This document shows positions 21,633 through 33,000 of a stretch of DNA of 64,000 nucleotides, piece by piece. The DNA is from Topomyia yanbarensis (Eukaryota; Arthropoda; Insecta; Diptera; Culicidae): positions 351,600,413-351,664,412 of the forward strand of contig NC_080672.1 of assembly GCF_030247195.1 (NCBI RefSeq), in the 5' to 3' direction. The notes below the pieces were generated by a model that did no database searches, was not told the origin of the DNA, and worked only from the letters and a program-made list of their open reading frames with translations. Position numbers and translations under genes: made by a program. Positions within the stretch are counted from its first letter, which is position 1. Each line of letters begins with the position of its first letter.

Positions 21633-22050
21633 TTATAAAAAATAGCGATTAGTTGATGCGGTGCGATTGTGCTTGAATTCGTGGAAAAGAATTCCTTCGG
21701 GCCATGTTGAGGCAGATAGGGCTCGCACCTTGAGCTCAGGTTTGATTCCAACTTTAAACGAGATGAAATTCACATTGCTTACGTCACGATCCTTTGCAAC
21801 GAGTCTAACGACTTCCACGTCATCGGTGATAAGACGCTGTTTCGCTAGAATAGAAATTTGGTCAACAGAAACATCGTGTGCAATACGCGAGAGGTAAAGC
21901 CAAAATTTTGGTGTACGATCAGCTACTGTTATCTTGCCAAGAGATGGTGAAGCTGGCATACCAGTACCATGTAATAGAGATGAGACATCAGATTTAGCCC
22001 CATCTTTATTCGGGAAAAGACGGCTAGCTTTGGTACGACTGGATTCGGCA
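21633..22050 (-). pseudogene. LINE ORF1 C-terminal domain
   Basis: From about 22050 on the minus strand an open frame reads LFPNKDGAKSDVSSLL, RTPKFWLYLSRIAHDVSVDQ, DVEVVRLVAKDRDVSNVNFI and ALSASTWPEGILFHEF, ending at 21633. This pattern (WLYLS, VEVVRLV, SFKVG, STWPEGI-F-EF) is the RNA-binding C-terminal domain of ORF1 proteins in insect LINEs of the CR1/jockey group. It lies upstream of, and co-oriented with, the ORF2 endonuclease at 20.1-21.1 kb, so both belong to one element. The N-terminal part is missing. This stretch has no internal stop, unlike ORF2. Confidence 0.8.
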
Positions 22051-22059
22051 AATGGACGT

Positions 22060-24400
22060 GTTCGGTGTCAACGAATATGAATTTATGAGTGCCGTAAAAT
22101 TCGAACGAATTTCCATAATAATCGAACATCCCTTTACTCGAGCTCAATTGCATGCGCTCAAAAGTCAAACTACAGATAACGAACATAATTCTGCTACGTA
22201 TTGATATCGGTTAGGACTGACAATGGCGATTCTCATACTCATATTACTCAGTTTTTCTAAACAGAGGTTCATCTCTCAACATTATAGTTGTACCGACAGT
22301 TAGATCATCAGAACAACACGATAGTCATCTGTATGCAATCTTCTATGCAGTAGGAAAGTACTTCATAACGCAAACGCAACGCAAATGAAGAATATACATA
22401 TCCTTCTACCTTCACTCCTTTTGATATGTAGTCATCATGCATCCCGACAATCACTTCATAGCCCCCTACCACCTCCTTATTATTACGCAAGCAACTGCTG
22501 GCATTTCAAACCCATCCAGACAGACGTCCTTGAACTCGACTTAAAACTGTCACTCATGCGGACGAACCGTTTCCGCTGTACTCATCAGCTGTGCCGAGGA
22601 TAATGAACTTTTAATTATTATTCAAAACAGTCCCATTTGTCGCCTTGGGACTTGTCGGGGCTGTCGAACCTCGGTATGCGGAACGAATCCCGCCATGAAT
22701 GAGCAGACGCTTAATTACACACCACCCATACAAAGCCCGTCAGACGATGATGAGAACGCAGTGCAGTTATTTCCATTAAAATGAATACATAATTCTATTC
22801 TGGAAGCATTTAGCGTCCTTGGTGGCAAATAACACAACATAACCTATCCCACCGCAAGCGTAGAGGCTTTAATTTATTACAAAGTTGGTCGAAACTGGGC
22901 CTTGTCGGTTCAAATCGGTAGCGGAATAATAATTAAACTCAAATTACATGACAGCTTCTCCCATCTAAATAAAACTTTTCCACCATAGTCATAGTCTGTG
23001 GACGAACATGGAATGAATTTTCCTTCGGCGTCGAAATTTAAAATCAAACGAAGGGAAACTGAAAATTCGTCATCATCGTTGGCAAACAAGCGTACAATCC
23101 CAAGTTCGTCTCAAGAACGGCCGTACAAGGGGTCGTTTTGAAAGCGAGTGGGTGGTTGGGCGCTCGGAAGACACCACGATTATTGATTCATATTTTCTTT
23201 TGTGGAAATGTTCATGTTATTCGTTCTGTTTTTTTCTTCTCTCGTTCGCTAGGAACACCCTTGGGGTGAAAGTTGGGCCAAGTTGCCTCGCAAGTCACCT
23301 TCAACATTTGTTCATGGTTTGGCTCACGCATACTAGAACCGAGTTAGTTCCACATGTGTATGCGGTTCGCATGGCATTGCCAAACGAAGGGACTTATCCT
23401 CGGCAGCAGATCGCCTTTTTGAAACACACGACCTAGCAATCCAGCAAGAAAGGAAAGGAACACGCCGAAAAAAAACAGGATGAAGGGGAATGGGATGAGT
23501 GATGTGAGGTTTCGTAGCAAAAGGAGAGCAAAAAAGCACCCTCCTTATTTTTTCCCGAGCCTAACCAACACAATCTCACGTGGCACGCTCAGCGGAAAAA
23601 AAAATTCACGTGTGCGTTCTGACAAGCAGTCTTTCCATGGCTCACATATATGCATGAATGATTTCGTCCTCGCCCGTCGTCATCATCGTCGTGGCCGTCG
23701 CCGTCAGCGCAAGCATTGGAAAGAAGGATCTTACTTTGGGAGGAAAAAAACATCGACTCACATCAAACCCAACGTGTGTATGAAGGATTCATACGGTCGC
23801 GCGTGTGTGTGTGAATGTTGTATTGCGGTTGTGTTAACTGAAGAATTGAAAAAAAAACGCATCCCCGCCCAACGAGAACGGTGGGACTGTACTTCATACA
23901 CACGACGTGTATGGAATAATGCTTTCAATTAGGGAAGGGAGAAAAAAATTCTAACAAGAATTTCTGGCGAGAGACAGACCTGAACAGAATGAAAAAAAAA
24001 ACACGATCGATAACTCGAGGCAGACCGTTTGTACTAAACAGGATTTGATGATTTTTTTTCTGCTCAGGTTTCCCCGCACGCATTTGTGGTTGATAGTTTC
24101 CATTAATGTTCCGTTTTATCTATTATTGATAAAACTCATTTCACTGATTAGTCTGCCAATGAAAACCATTCATCAGCATTAAATGATATTTCACAAAAAT
24201 AGTGATTTTATCTGATCGAATACCATTCGCATGCTCGGTCTAAAGCCTGCATAACCTTTCATGTCGAATTATTGTTCAATTTCAATAAACAAAACATAGC
24301 TGGTTTTTGTAATTACGGTACCAACCTAAATCATACAATTATTCCACACCAAATAATTATGATCTTTTAATGAACTGAGCTACAATCAGTGGCGGCTTCA
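22060..24400. other. Unique-looking gene-free DNA
   Basis: No transposon ends or recognisable exons. Positions 22600-24000 are relatively GC-rich and complex. Several open frames here (for example 23152-23436 and 23480-23932 on the plus strand) encode Arg/His/Lys-rich peptides without a known domain and lack splice or promoter support. Short CGTCATCATCGTCG runs near 23680 are simple sequence. Confidence 0.4.
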
Positions 24401-25483
24401 ACAGACTGCACGAAAAAATATTTTACCCACAAAATCGTGAATGAAGTCCCAAGAACTCTGGAACAATCACGTTGTTAACGTTACTCAAACAGGACCATGA
24501 ACAAAAATTATGTGTTTTATAATTTCTCTTCGGTAATGTCTGCGTAACGTTCATATTAGTGGAAATGTTTGTTTTTGTTTTGTGAACTTCAGTCGCGGTT
24601 TCCGTCATGTCATCATCGAATCGATTTTCTGTACGTGAATGAGTTCACGACTTTATGAACATTATTCATAGAACCAACGGTTGATTAGTTATTTTATTCC
24701 TAGGAACGTTATTCAGCATCTGACTATACGATGTGAATTGATTCATGATTTATTCCATCTTGAATATAATCTAGTCTTCATGGTTGTGAATTAGTTCACA
24801 AAATCAATCATATTGTCGCGTGATTTATTTCACAAAACTTTGTTCATGAATCCTTTCAACCATCGTGAACTAGTGCATGATTCCTAACATATTAGTCACG
24901 ATTCAATATCTTCACTCGTGAAATAGTTCACGAAATCATAAAATATTCATATATACGAGAACTGATTCATGATTTTTAGTATATCATTCATGGAAAAGTG
25001 ATCTGGTTCAGGAAACTTTGCATAATAGTCACGCCTGTCCATTAGAGCCCGTGAAATAGTTCGCAAACTCATGAAATATTCATGTATTCGTGAACTGAGT
25101 CATGATGCTTAGCATGAATAGTCACGACTGATCAAAATATATAAAATATTTTTGATGTATTTGAGAACTAGTACATGATTCCAAATATATTAGTCACAAC
25201 TTACCATTCGTGCTGGTGAAATAGTTCACCAAATCATGAAATATTATCCACGGGAATGTTTACTGATTCATGGTTTCATGCAATTCCACACTTGGTTAAA
25301 AAAAATTTATGCGAAATATTTCGCAATATGTTGATTTTTTTCATGAAATATCGTATTGTTATTTCCAGCCGCAAGCCGACTAGTAATAAATGCTTGTAGC
25401 AGATATAAGAAAAAAGTAATAGGAAGCTATTGAACATCGTTACTTATTTGATGTTTAGTGTGATGTCCGGACAGAGCACGAAA

Positions 25484-26066
25484 GCTGCAGAGTGAGTGAA
25501 GGCGCTTTAACCTTGGCTTATCAGCCAGGGCAAGGTGTAAATACCTCTGTCCCATCCCAAAGGACCAAAGGAGTGACCACAGATAACAGACGTTTAGGCT
25601 CGATTTGAATCGTGTGTAAATACCCGCTACTGAAATTCCGCATAAATCCGACGTCTGAAACACGTTTGGCAAACGTTTTCAGATGGCGCAGTGGTCGATA
25701 CAATGCAGTTAGAGTGCAGCTATCAAACACGTGTAGCAAACAGTTGCGCAGATGGCAATAGTGAAATACGGATTTCCAACGTTTATCAATTTGAAAGTTT
25801 ACACAGGTTTTTGAAGAAATTTTGTTCTAGCCTAAACGTCTGTTATCTGTGGAGTGACATTAACCTTCTTAGCCACGTTACTCCTAATGATTTATTATAA
25901 CCCCTTCAAACTGAAACTGTCGTTACGTTTGTCCTCGTTTCTTCCTCTTTTAAGATTCAAAACATTTCGTTAAATTGAATTATTCATTAAATGTGTTTTC
26001 AAGTGTTTTCAAGGATGCTTTTCAATACTGGCTGTGTAAGGGTTTGAATAGAATAGAATGTCCAAT
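25484..26066 (+). mobile_element. Family C retro-insertion inside family E
   Basis: It is flanked by the 8-bp direct repeat GCACGAAA (25476-25483 and 26067-26074). The inverted family E copy at about 50.46 kb runs straight through this site (GTCCGGACAGAAAAC) and so shows the empty form. The body (CGCTTTAACC, CTCTGTCCCATCCC, GGACCAAAGGAGTGAC, ATTAACC...CTTAGCCA) matches 59.23-59.52 kb. It ends in a short GAATA repeat, like the TAGAC tail of the other copy. This suggests a SINE or a 5'-truncated LINE. No coding region is seen. A MITE interrupts it. Confidence 0.75.
25578..25851. mobile_element. 274-bp MITE inside family C
   Basis: Perfect 23-bp terminal inverted repeats begin CACAGATAACAGACGTTTAG and are flanked by the 7-bp duplication GAGTGAC (25571-25577 and 25852-25858). 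The second family C copy at 59.34 kb reads GGACCAAAGGAGTGACATTAA without interruption, giving the empty site. The interior holds two diverged copies of an AACACG...GCAGATGGC motif. The end resembles hAT or P-type termini, but a 7-bp duplication does not settle the superfamily. Confidence 0.9.
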
Positions 26067-26639
26067 GCACGAAAACTGCGCTGAGCTCCAAAACTACATT
26101 GTAGAGCTACAAGTCGTGTTCGTGTTATAGTTCACAAAACAAGATACTGCGAATCACTCACACTTTTATGAACCAGTTCATATTATCACGTTTCTCCGAG
26201 TAAAACTTCCGATCATAAACAAAAACACAATTGCACGTACCAAATTCTAAACATGAGCTCAAGAATAAAATATAACGATAACGTGCATATAAACAACGAG
26301 AATTGTGACTGAATATTCGAATGCAACGCCATGTATATTTTTGGCACGAAATAGTTTTTTGAAAACAACAAATAGTTTCATGAATACGAGATTTAATTTT
26401 CGCAATTTCAAGAGCTTGGTCACAATTTTCGCACTTTTTTATAAATTTCTAAACTGATATTGTTCCGTGTGAAAAGGTTACGGCTCACTTGTTTGGCCAA
26501 ATATATGTTATTCACGATGCAAAATTTACTCCCAAAAGGATCAACAATTGGATTAAACCGATTTGTGCATACGAGTATAACATCTAACATAGATGAAGAG
26601 GGACTTTTGGGTTCCGAATGCATCTAGCACTAACTTACG

Positions 26640-27684
26640 GCCAGTTGGACGACAAAACGAACTAGCACGAAATTGATCAACAGTCCGACACTAAATGCAA
26701 ACAGTCAGCCACACAACTTGTATGAACGCCCAAAGTGACTGACTGGCCTCGAACAAAGGCATTAGTATAGAGGTACGCAAAGAGCGATCTACATAGTGAA
26801 GCTAAAAAAGTGTACCCATCGAGTAAAATCAGAATCCAGATTTACTACGAAGGTAAGGGTGGATTCCAATTGTGCTTAATTGGTTAACTTATTTTGGCTT
26901 TATCCTTTGCGTAACTATGTTCTGTACAAACTGTGACCCCAAGGGATGTATGCACTTAGGATAGATATAAAATCATACTAGCTGGTGCTAAAAAACTACC
27001 AAAAATGTGTTCTCATTATTTTTTGCATTCGGAAAAGAGGGGTGGTATTTGTAGATATACAATTAGATCTAGACCGTATGCTGTTAATTTAAAAGCAGTA
27101 TTAAAGTGATTTGTTCGGCATTTATACCCCCAAGAAAATAAGACAAATATGCGATCATGGGCAGTCAATGAAAAATATTCTAAAACAGATTGTTTAGATT
27201 GCAGTTTGGTAGTCATAGAAAAGGATTATATTATCAGAGAAGGAATTAAGCTCCAATTGTAGTGATGTAAAGTCCTACCTTATCGCGCTGTAAAAGGTGT
27301 GATGATCAAAATAAATGATATCCCACTGTAAAACCTGTTTGATGGTTTAGAGCACCTTACAGCATGTCGATGAAATTGATTGTCGCGTATATGATTTTTC
27401 ATGGCATATCCGGTGAGATAAAAGTATCTGTATTTCAAACACGCAAAGAAAATTAAATGACAGACGCTTTGTAAGCAACGAATATGATATGGGTATGGCT
27501 TACGTGATAAAATAATATTATTAACTAAGCGAAAACTGCTCTGAACAGGAATAATTTTCACGTAGCTCTTCGGATGTATATCCTTTTTGCATATGGTTGT
27601 TTATATAATTTTCCGAGAAATATTCTATTCGATATCTAATGTGATTAGGAAACCCTATTTCATATAAAAAGTTTTTTTTCCATC
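26640..27684. other. Gene-free spacer
   Basis: AT-rich, no recognised repeat ends or coding region. Short open frames on the minus strand have no known similarity. Confidence 0.4.
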
Positions 27685-27902
27685 ACTTAGAACAGTGGTT
27701 TTCAACCGTTTTTATTCCCAAGGGGCGAATAAGACTATTTTAGGGGGTGAATTAAACGGGGTTAATTATTACGTGTTTATGGGACCTTCTCTTAGATTCT
27801 GCGGAAAATCAAGCAACATTTGAGAATTTTTGTGTGGAAGAATGACAAGACGCTCGTGCTTTTGATTCTTTATTCGTTATTTATCGATAATTATAAAATA
27901 TT

Positions 27903-29686
27903 TTTGCCTTTCTCAATAGTAAGGTATTGTAATTGCTCTGAAAACCGACTTTTTACCGGAGGCCCGAGTGACATATATCATTCGATTCAGTTCGTCGAGT
28001 TCGGCGAATGTCTGTGTGTGTATGTATGTGTGTATGTATGTGTGTATGTGCGTCTGTGTGTGTACGCGAACACAATCTCACTCACTTTTCTCAGAGATGG
28101 CTGAACTGATTTTCACAAACTTAGTTCCAAATGAAAGGTGCAACGTTCCCATAGGATGCTATTGAATTTCTAATGGACCCGACTTCCGTTTCCGGAATTA
28201 CAGGGTGATGAGTACGATCACGCAGAACATGTCGATTTTAATAAATTCTGCAATGAATTTATAAAGGGGAAATTTTTTCCAAAATGTGACCACAACTACT
28301 TCGATTTGTAGTATTAGGTCACTAACAGCCATTCAAAGTCTCTTTGGCCACATTGGCCACCATCATCGGTTTTGGAAGTCCCGGCGGAAGCATCTAAATT
28401 CAGAATAACAGTCACATCGGTTTCTCGGAGATGGCTAGAACGATTCAACCAAACAAATGAAACGTGTTGCGTCTCCGTAAGTGGCTATTAAATTTGATCC
28501 CGATCCGACTTCCGGTTCCGGAGTTACGGGTTGTGGCGTGCGATCACATCGCAAATTGCGATTCAAACCGATACTCCGATGAAAGCAAAAAAGGTAAAAA
28601 TTTCGCTAAATGTCTCTCAAACAACTTAAATTTGCAGTTCTAGGTAACCGACGGCTAACCAAACTTTCGTTGACTACATTGACCACATAACTCCACAGAT
28701 GTCTATAAAATTTTGTACGGATCGCTTATATGATTCCGGAAATATAGACTAAACCGTCCGGTCAGATATAAAATTCCCATATAAGCCGGAACTCAAAATT
28801 TTTTTTCAATGGGGGGACCCCAAGAAATTTCAGAAATCGAATTCGTATTTTTGATGCCAAACATCTTTAAAATGCATTAAATCTCGAGATTTTATGTTCT
28901 ACCGAAAAATTTTTTTTTATAAAAATCGGCTTTACCGATTTCGCACCTTTTTGCCTTTCTCATAACTCATAATGTCAACCTATTTTTTTTTGACTGCGAT
29001 AAGGTTTCTGGATTTTAACAGGGGCGTAGTTCATGGTATACGGAGAGGGGTTACACCCCCCCCCCCTCCTTCTACCGTTCACTATTGGTACACTGGTACA
29101 TTATTGGTCACTCCCTTTAAAATCCCCTTAAATCACCCCTCAGACCACCACCCCATCCAGCCCTCATATCCCCCCCTCTCAACCCCATCATCTTCAAACC
29201 ACCACTATATCACAAAGCATACCAAATCAAACTGGGGTGTTGTTCGTTCGTGGGACTTTTGCTCACCTCACACACCCACCCTTCAAGCTTCAAGTGTTTC
29301 ACCGTCGACACGTAGCTCGTCAAGTTTGTGGCTGGCAAGCCATTGTGTATAAGTGCAAAGTGTACTAAGAATATAATGGACATTTCCACAATTATGTTGA
29401 ACATATACAGCCACCGAGCCATAGTTTAGGGAAATGATAAAGACACAATTGCACCACTAGGTGTATTAAAACAGGTTTTTCAATTCAATGTTACCGTGGC
29501 TGTTTTTTCTTTTGCAAAATTTTAGAACTCGAATGACGATTTCTTTTCTTTTATATAGTTGTCACGTCGTGTATAATAAAAATGTAATACATACATTTGA
29601 AAGTTTTTAATGAGTATAAACAACGCAAAAATTCTCGTGTTTATGATTGAGAAATGCACAATTGCACCGCTAGGTGGATTAAAACA
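27903..29686 (+). repeat. Family A full copy, split by family B
   Basis: The head GCCTTTCTCAATAGTAAGGT leads through ACCGGAGGCCCGAGTGACAT, a (TG)n/(TATG)n tract at about 28012-28062, GAGATGGCTGAACTGATTTT, several TTCCGGTTCCGGAGTTACGG blocks and TTTGATGCCAAACATC. It resumes after the family B insertion with GTTACCGTGGCTGTTTTTTC and ends GCACAATTGCACCGCTAGG. The reverse-oriented copy at 6105-7290 shows the uninterrupted order. No protein-coding capacity. Confidence 0.8.
28951..29480 (+). repeat. Family B, copy 2, inserted in family A
   Basis: It starts TTGCCTTTCTCATAACTC and ends GCACAATTGCACCACTAGG. The interior matches 16801-17391, including GGGGCGTAGTTCATGG, a C-run near 29056, CACCACCCCATCCAGCCC and CACCGTCGACACGTAGCTCG. 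A minus-strand frame at 29210-29422 (MARWLYMFNIIVEMS, then HNGLPATN) corresponds to MARRIFMFNIIVEMS/HNGMPATN in copy 1. Confidence 0.8.
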
Positions 29687-30397
29687 GGTTTTTTTTCGAA
29701 AATTCGGAATGGTGTTTCCAAAATGGCAGATCTCGTTGGCCTTGGTGCGCGAAACATCGAGCTACTTTGTCAAGTGCGTATCCTCGCGTAGTTAACTGAA
29801 ATGAAAAACGGATATAATTTATTAAAGTAGACAACGTTTTCTATGACTTATACCTAATTTCGAAAAAATTGATGAAAAAAAAACAATTTCATAGACGGTA
29901 AAGAAAAAAAGTGAAATTCGACATTTATTTTTGCTGTAATCTCCTTTAAAAATTATAAATAAATAATTTTAATACCAAACAATCTTCCATAATGACGATA
30001 AATAATGAATAGAAGATCAAAAGCAGAAGTTCTTAAGTCTTTTAATTTTTCAACAAAAAATTCTCAAATATTGGATTTTCTGCCATATCCACGAGTAGGT
30101 CCCTTTAACCTAACATTTCCGGATAGTTGTCATTATGTATTGTTTCAGTGAGTCAAGAATTACCATGCTGATTAAAAGAGTTCAGAAACAGGATTCTAAT
30201 TGGTAACAAGTATGGTGTTCATCCAATTGAAAAACCATATTGTCTTTTCTGACAGAGTAGTGGTGGTAAGCAATTTTCAGAAAGGTGTACATGCTAGAGA
30301 CCAATATTCGGCAAGGGTACGTGGAACCGAAAAGGTTGAAAACCACTGACTTATAAGGCATAAATTTCCGTAAATGGTATCTAGAAGATGGGATAAC

Positions 30398-30480
30398 CAG
30401 TAGACCAGCAACAATTTTGACTTTTTTTTGGAACACTGTTAAATCAAACGGTAATTGGCTTCACATACCATTTGTCAAAC
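30398..30480 (-). pseudogene. I-clade fragment, inverted partner
   Basis: On the minus strand AAAAAAAGTCAAAATTGTTG (reading KKVKIVA) and the adjoining TCAAACGGTAATTGG match, in opposite orientation, the sequence at 30915-30985 that leads into the I-clade RT fragment. It lies just outside the right end of the hAT element. Only a short stretch is preserved. Confidence 0.45.
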
Positions 30481-30914
30481 ATGAGCTTTTTCTGAACACT
30501 CTAATTCGCTCACAAGAGTTTGAAAGTTAGTACGTGAAAGTATATGAAAAATTGGCAATGGAAATAATAAATTCAGTAAAAAATGCCAGGATCATCTTAT
30601 GCATTCCAAAATCTGCTGGTATAATGCTTTAGATGTAAGGATCTACATTGCCGAATTGATCTGTAATTTGCAGTAAAAAGATATTTTCATACAAAGTTAT
30701 GTGTTGTCTCTCTTTCTCGCACAAGCTTAGAATAGGAAATTCCAAAAAAATTGGTAGCTCTTCAAAGTTAAATTACTTTGCCGGGGAACCTGCAATCAAC
30801 ATGTCTTCTTCAACAAAGCTATTCGTTATGAAATAAGCTACGCGACCATAAATTTTGAGGTACGCAGAGCTACTGTGAAATTTTTTATTGAATTTAATAT
30901 TTTGCATATGATTT

Positions 30915-31165
30915 GTGCATCCAATTACCGTTTGAATCAGCAGTGATGAAAAAAAGTCAAAATTGTTGCTGGTTTAATAACCAGTTTTTGACCACAATTC
31001 GTATCGGCCGATTGAAATGCTATTCTAAGACAATTTGGTTAAGGCAAACAGCTTACTATCAAGAACTCAATTTGTCTTTCGCTATAGTAAGGGTAAGGGG
31101 ATGAACGACTGTCTTGCTTTCAACAGATATTCAACTAGCATACGCTCTAAAGAGCAAATGCAAAT
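30915..31165 (+). pseudogene. I-clade LINE reverse transcriptase fragment
   Basis: GACCACAATTCGTATCGGCC (31000) and CTTTCGCTATAGTAAGGGTA (31077 onwards) to AAAGAGCAAATG match the better preserved I-clade RT at 54.56-54.76 kb (DHNSYRPI, then FRKGKGTNDCLAL and QMAYANKEQM). Stops and frameshifts occur throughout. This covers only the N-terminal RT motifs; the rest is missing. Confidence 0.7.
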
Positions 31166-31379
31166 ATATGTTTGGTCAATATAATAGCAAATTTAGTTTC
31201 CTCGGAAACTAATCATTGTTATGGAATTTATCAATTCTAAACAATCATTCGTAGAATAATAGTGTGGCGATATGATAGCTTATAGCATCGATAGCTGGCA
31301 TTTAAGTATTTGGAGCCTGATTCGACTCTAAATGCGGTATCGAAAGACTAAATATCAACGAAGGATTAATTTTCTTCGC

Positions 31380-31720
31380 ATTTTTTAAGAATGTTCTTTT
31401 GTTTTGTTTCAACCATTACATCGATTTCATTCGTTTTATTCTTTTTAACTTTAATTTTTTTTGCTCATTTAATGAGTTTGATTATATTTATTAGTTTTGC
31501 GCTTTTATACAATTTATTTATTAAAATCATTTTGTTTATATTTCGTTTATTTTATTCACTTCATTCATTTTATTATACTTTTGCCCTTAATTGGATTTAT
31601 TTAGTGTATTTATTTTTTTAATTCTATTCATTCTACTCGTACTTTGTTCGCGTTGTTCCTCTTTCATTCATTCAATTTAGTTGCTCATATTAATGATTTT
31701 ATTCATATTGTTCATTTAAG
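31380..31720. repeat. Degenerate TTTATTCATTTT repeat
   Basis: T-rich sequence with recurrent TTTATTCATTTTATT-type motifs, the reverse complement of the decayed satellite flank at 8.8-9.4 kb. A Phe/Ile-rich open frame across it (31391-31621) is a by-product of composition. Confidence 0.5.
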
Positions 31721-32599
31721 AACAAAGTAGGAGGCGAGTAGGTATTTTTGGTGAAAAAAATCGTTTCCAAAAAAACATTGTTTTTTCGGTACAGATATTG
31801 TTTTTCAATTTGGTCAGTAATGCAATATTTGAACAACATTTTCCAAATAACCTGTGTTAAGTCAAAGAGGAGTAAGCGCCATTTTGAGATACATGCTCTT
31901 AAAATGTTATCACATCGAACATGGCACTAGCAACACCCAAATTTATTCCTTCTTTGGATCACAAATAGCAAGCGATAGCAAATAAGTGTTCCTTAACTTG
32001 CTATGTTATGGGTATATTATTTAAAAATGCATTTTAACATGAAAAATAAAGGAAAAGAGTTTTGGCACTCAGTTCGGTTTAGCCTAACGCAGCCAAATTA
32101 TCATTGCAAAATATTGGAATTTGGGTGAGTGACAATGAACCTTCAGGAGGAACCTGAAAAAAATTTGAATACATTAATACTCAAAATTTCCTGGACCATA
32201 TTTTGCTCAGGGTTTCTCTACACCATTGAACAGGTAGTACCGGTAGCTTTTACTAAATTTTTAATAATATTATTAATTTTATAATGGCAAGTTAACCGAT
32301 TTTCTTTAGCAAAAAACGTTTCAAAGTGCTACAAAAAAATCTGAAATCTAGTAAAAAATAAAAGCTCCCGCATTTTCCTGGGAAATGCTCCAAAGAAGAA
32401 CTTTAAATTTGAGTTATGATGTACACCACAACACAAGGTTTTAATGAGTCACCTAAGGAGATTCACTGTCACTCGCTAAATTTTCTGTAATTCGTAATGA
32501 AATTTTGAGAAAACATTGCTTAATTGTGGCATTATTACATGAAAAATGAATTAATACACTAAAGCTTCGTATCACTATCACAATTTGTTTATAAGAAAT
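31721..32599. other. Gene-free AT-rich spacer
   Basis: No recognised gene or element boundary. Confidence 0.4.
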
Positions 32600-33000
32600 G
32601 TATCTCTTTTACCGAATCAACCTTATGTCTCCTTCCTTAATTAATTTTATTACTTTTAGTCGTTTATTTATTACTTTCATCATATTACTCATTTTATTAG
32701 TTCCATTGAATTAATTAATTTTAATAACCTACTAATTTTAAAAATAATAATGTTTTTTTTTGTTTAGCTCGAGTTACATATTTGGTTGATTTTATTCATT
32801 CTATTCCTTTTCTTTTATTTTATTCACTTTGTTTATTATGTTAGTGTTATTTATATTATTTTTTCTGCTCATATTACGATTTTTTTAACACGCCTTAATT
32901 ATTTTGTTCATTTTGTTAATGTTATTTGATATTCACTTTGCAGAATTCTATTTATTTTATTTATTTTCTACAATTTATTCATTTTATTAGAGGTTATATC
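32600..33000. repeat. Degenerate TTTATTCATTTT repeat, second block
   Basis: The same T-rich motif family as 31380-31720, with many TTTTATTTATT and TTCATTTTATT units. Confidence 0.45.

Larger units (their letters stand above)
24409..26450 (+). repeat. Family E large repeat, copy A
   Basis: This is a roughly 1.4-kb repeat (after removing insertions) made largely of degenerate ~100-bp sub-units with TCATGATT, GTGAACTAGTTCA, GTGAAATAGTTCAC and ATTAGTCACGATT. The left end (CACGAAAAAATATTTTACCC, then CTGGAACAATCACG) matches the right end of the inverted copy at 49.82-51.45 kb. A third partial copy is at 63.38-64.0 kb. It is non-coding, with many small palindromes. I do not recognise the family. 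A family C element has inserted at 25484-26066. Confidence 0.7.
27693..30348. mobile_element. Non-autonomous hAT element carrying nested repeats
   Basis: The left end CAGTGGTTTTCAACCG (27693) and right end GGTTGAAAACCACTG (ending 30348) are inverted repeats of the classic hAT type. The flanks ACTTAGAA (27685-27692) and ACTTATAA (30349-30356) match at 7 of 8 positions, fitting the 8-bp target duplication of hAT. About 1.8 kb of the interior is a family A insertion (27903-29686), itself holding a family B copy. The hAT's own DNA is about 0.87 kb with no transposase motifs, so it was moved by an enzyme supplied elsewhere. Confidence 0.8.

Noticed and set aside
23480..23932. 150-codon plus-strand Arg/Lys/His-rich frame as a gene
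   Set aside because: Composition follows simple sequence (CGTCATCATCGTCG) and A runs; no similarity to a known family.
31391..31621. Phe/Ile/Leu-rich membrane-protein-like frame
   Set aside because: Produced by T-rich degenerate repeat sequence, the complement of the satellite flank.
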